Shown here: one piece after another, positions 61,790 through 64,000 of the stretch
Position numbering within the stretch: position 1 is the first letter of the stretch
Layout: every line of letters begins with the position of its first letter
Assembly: GCA_022575985.1 (NCBI GenBank)
Contig: JAKSXM010000014.1
Coordinates: forward strand, 19,220,001 to 19,284,000
Origin: Anagrus nilaparvatae
Taxonomy: Eukaryota > Arthropoda > Insecta > Hymenoptera > Mymaridae
Direction of reading: 5' to 3'
Length of the DNA stretch: 64,000 bases
Made by a program: the position numbers and the translations under genes
The notes under the pieces: generated by a model
What the model was told of the DNA's origin: nothing
The model's database searches: none
What the model saw: only the letters and a program-made list of their open reading frames with translations

Positions 61790-61825
61790 TTGCCTCGAGA
61801 GGGGCTCGAACCCTCGACTAAATGG
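61790..61825 (-). tRNA. tRNA 3'-end-like fragment (not a complete tRNA)
   Basis: On the minus strand, GAGGGTTCGAGCCCCTC is a perfect T-arm: 5-bp stem, 7-base loop beginning TTCGA, and a B-box-like GGTTCGAGCCC. TCGAGGCA follows as in an acceptor 3' strand. The 70 bases upstream contain no matching acceptor 5' strand, D-arm or A-box. This is therefore a 3' fragment, a decayed tRNA, or part of a tRNA-derived SINE. Confidence 0.35.
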
Positions 61826-63640
61826 TATCTATAAATTATTTCAATAAAAATTCCAAAATCAGACTTATTTTATAAACATTAATTTATACTCCACTCTTAT
61901 TAGCAATTTGACCCTAAAAATATCTTGTCAGGCCAAACTTTTACTAACGTGCAAAAGTGAAAATCTATTGGTGTTATTCCACTTGAATTTAACTCAACAT
62001 ACTGAATCTAATAAATTTAAATGAACAAGCAACTTATTTTTGAAAAACAGCCATATATACGAATGCAATAAATATTATGCAACAAAGTAACATAAATAAG
62101 TAAAACATGAAAGATTTATAAATTAATAAAAAATTTTTATTTAATTATTTTTTTATTTCTTTTTAAATTTTATTTCAATAAATTTCATTTATAAATGAAA
62201 TAGTTAATAAAATTGTAATTATAAAAAAAGTTACAAATTTTTAGAAGATGAAAAAAAAATTGTAAAAAGGAAAAAAATAGAAAAATATTAATTTCTTAAA
62301 ACATTATAAATGTACCAATAATGAAATAAAAACTTGAAACAGAAAGATGAAAATAATTTTTTTTTTTATATAATTTAAAAAAAAAAAGAAAAAAAATTTT
62401 GTAATGTAAAAGCCATTAATTAAATAAAAAATATCATGTTGCATTTTAGTAAAATGCATGTAAATGTTAGTATTGTGTGTAACAGTGTAACTGGAAATCA
62501 ATACAAGTATATGAAAATGTATAGAACATGCGCGTTTATATCCTCACACATACACACTAAATCATATATATTTATTGATAACTTTTTTTTTTTAATTATC
62601 TGATTAATTATTTGTTTAAAATAAAATAATGTTAACAATTTTTAGATATATACAGAACTCTAAATAGTTTAAGTTAATCAATTATTCGCAATTTTATATA
62701 TAGTCACTATTACCAATACAAGCATAAACTTATGCATGTATAATAACTTTTCATTTACTTGTTTTATTTATTGAAAATTTTAAAGCTTTCATTAATATTT
62801 TTTAATTAAACGTGAAAAGAATAAATAAATTTAATTCATTAATTCAGTAGTCAATTTTATGCTAACATTTTTTAATTGTGTTTTAAAAAATTATCCACCC
62901 AAATACAATCGCACCTCATAATTTTATGATTAAAAGTTAAACAAAATTCCTAAAATTGAGTAGTTAGAAAAAATTCATATTCCCTTAACTCATTTTGAAG
63001 CCCTGATTATTTTGGTATTTGAAATTTGACAAGGGGAATCTAGAATTTTTGGGGAACAATATGAAACTAAATAGATAGGAATCGGCTTAAAATGTTGAAA
63101 AAACATCCCGATTACACTACGTTTATTCTAACAAGCCTTCTGATGGGTCTATAGAACTAAGGGGCTCAATTGAGGGCTCAACGTTATATGGCTAGGATTA
63201 TTGGACTATAATACATATAACAAGGTATAACTAGTATACTAAAATCTTTTTATACAGACATTGTCAGGTTTGTCAACTTCAATTTTGCTAGGATTTAAAA
63301 TATAAATTAGAAATTCTAGAGCAACCTGACAGTAAAATTAGGAGCCTATTTTTTGGAAAAATATGATCAATTCCTAAATTCCTGCCAAAGTCAGAATTGT
63401 TGAGATACATTTTTATAGGCTTCAATTTTAACATAATTTTAGCATAATGCGCTCTATAAATCTTTAATTCTAGTTACCGAGATATCATCATTCAAAGTTC
63501 ACGTTGTTCAAATAATTTCAATGCTTGAAAAAGTTTTTAAAGTTTTTTTTTTCAGATGGTCTTGTTTTGTTTTCTTTGTTTTTAGTAGTATAGAAACTTT
63601 TAAAAGATATTTAAAAAAATTTTACCACTAACTTGTTTTT
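61826..63640. other. AT-rich non-coding DNA
   Basis: Nothing coding is recognised. A-rich and T-rich runs dominate to about 62900, with slightly more mixed composition after that. Confidence 0.5.
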
Positions 63641-63664
63641 ATTTCAGTTTTTCTAATTTTTAAA

Positions 63665-63916
63665 ATGACGCAACCATTTGCCCCACAAAATGTTTTAAAT
63701 GTCATTGTTTCCGGCTGCAAAAAAGGCTGCTGCAAACAATGTGGCTGTAGAAGAAGTGGCTTAGAATGTTCACCGAGCTGTATCAATTGTTACGGCAGCA
63801 ACTGCACCAACATTGTTGCAACTGCAGATGAAAGTGACGAGGATGAAGCGGCTGAAGAAGACGGCCAATTTCATATAATTTCTGACGAGTCTGAAGAAGA
63901 TGACGAAGATTGTTAA
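63665..63916 (+). CDS. CXC/tesmin-like cysteine-rich ORF, possibly a last exon
   Basis: The ORF has 83 codons with nine cysteines in a compact cluster (Cys18, 22, 23, 26, 28, 35, 39, 42, 47). It contains GCKKGCCKQCGCRRSGLEC followed by CSPSC-x2-C-x4-C. The pattern resembles half of a CXC (tesmin/TSO1, CRC) zinc-binding, DNA-binding repeat. I recall such a cluster at the C-terminus of various uncharacterised insect proteins, some linked to transposons. The tail from about residue 55 is strongly acidic (DESDEDEAAEEDG, SDESEEDDED). An acceptor-like TTTTTATTTCAG ends at 63647, and the frame stays open from there to the ATG. The segment could therefore be the final exon of a larger gene whose upstream exons I cannot see. 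AATAAA overlaps the stop (63916-63921). The composition is clearly coding-like against the flanks. Function unknown. Confidence 0.6.
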   Translation: MTQPFAPQNVLNVIVSGCKKGCCKQCGCRRSGLECSPSCINCYGSNCTNIVATADESDEDEAAEEDGQFHIISDESEEDDEDC

Positions 63917-63921
63917 ATAAA

Positions 63922-64000
63922 TTATTATTTTAAAAAATTAAATTTTATACATCTTACTCACGCAAAAATTATGTAAATAAAATTTGTTCTGAACATATTT
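63922..64000. other. Window end, AT-rich
   Basis: Probably 3' UTR or flank of the CXC-like ORF. Nothing else is visible. Confidence 0.3.

Noticed and set aside
61790..61825. A functional tRNA gene on the minus strand
   Set aside because: Only the T-arm and part of an acceptor strand are present. There is no D-arm, anticodon arm or matching 5' acceptor.

Overview
The window is a piece of a very AT-rich animal nuclear genome, most likely an insect or other arthropod. Three things point there: short GT-AG introns in two recognisable single-copy genes, a degenerate R1/LOA-like non-LTR retrotransposon of the kind common in insects, and large numbers of TA- and TTAA-flanked foldback elements. The order or species cannot be fixed from sequence alone. 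Only about 3 kb codes for recognisable host protein; nearly all the rest is repeats and AT-rich non-coding DNA.

Host genes. Two genes lie in tandem on the minus strand in the middle of the window. Pinin (five exons, 39813-41516) encodes an exon-junction-complex/splicing factor. HEXIM (two exons, 44184-45919) encodes the 7SK snRNP inhibitor of P-TEFb and has a TATA-like box just upstream. Both concern mRNA production, but nothing shows co-regulation. At the right edge (63665-63916, plus strand) a short ORF carries a nine-cysteine CXC/tesmin-like cluster and an acidic tail. It may be a last exon.

Mobile DNA, left to right. 1431-2120 and 2432-2952 are long palindromic foldback elements; the second carries a hammerhead-ribozyme-like core in both arms. 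6868-17629 is a 10.8-kb hAT-like transposon with TAGGG ends, an 8-bp target duplication and inverted repeats of about 1 kb built from a 176-bp tandem unit. It contains a broken transposase gene (13770-16025). Inside it sits a TA-flanked foldback (8529-13530). That in turn holds a CACTG-ended element (9177-12825) placed at the foldback's symmetry centre, which holds a further 2.2-kb palindrome (9778-11953). The hAT-like element itself landed in a copy of a dispersed repeat starting GGTTCCTCAT. 19497-21281 is a CACTG-ended foldback whose tips are GC-rich 21-bp palindromic minisatellites. 24032-24315 is a small MITE of similar type.

27311-29813 is a dead R1-like retrotransposon. 29940-32190 is a tandem array of the GGTTCCTCAT repeat, interrupted by a TTAA-flanked MITE (31005-31730); the neighbouring array units preserve the empty site. 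32206-32640 holds a 25-bp minisatellite and C-rich repeats. 51286-52212 is a second TTAA-flanked foldback with a TA-flanked MITE (51947-52174) in one arm. Further dispersed repeat copies lie at 34380-34760, 37320-38110, 48016-48333, 48708-48935, 53930-54890 and 57680-59030.

All intron boundaries and element ends were read by eye; none was confirmed by transcript or database search.
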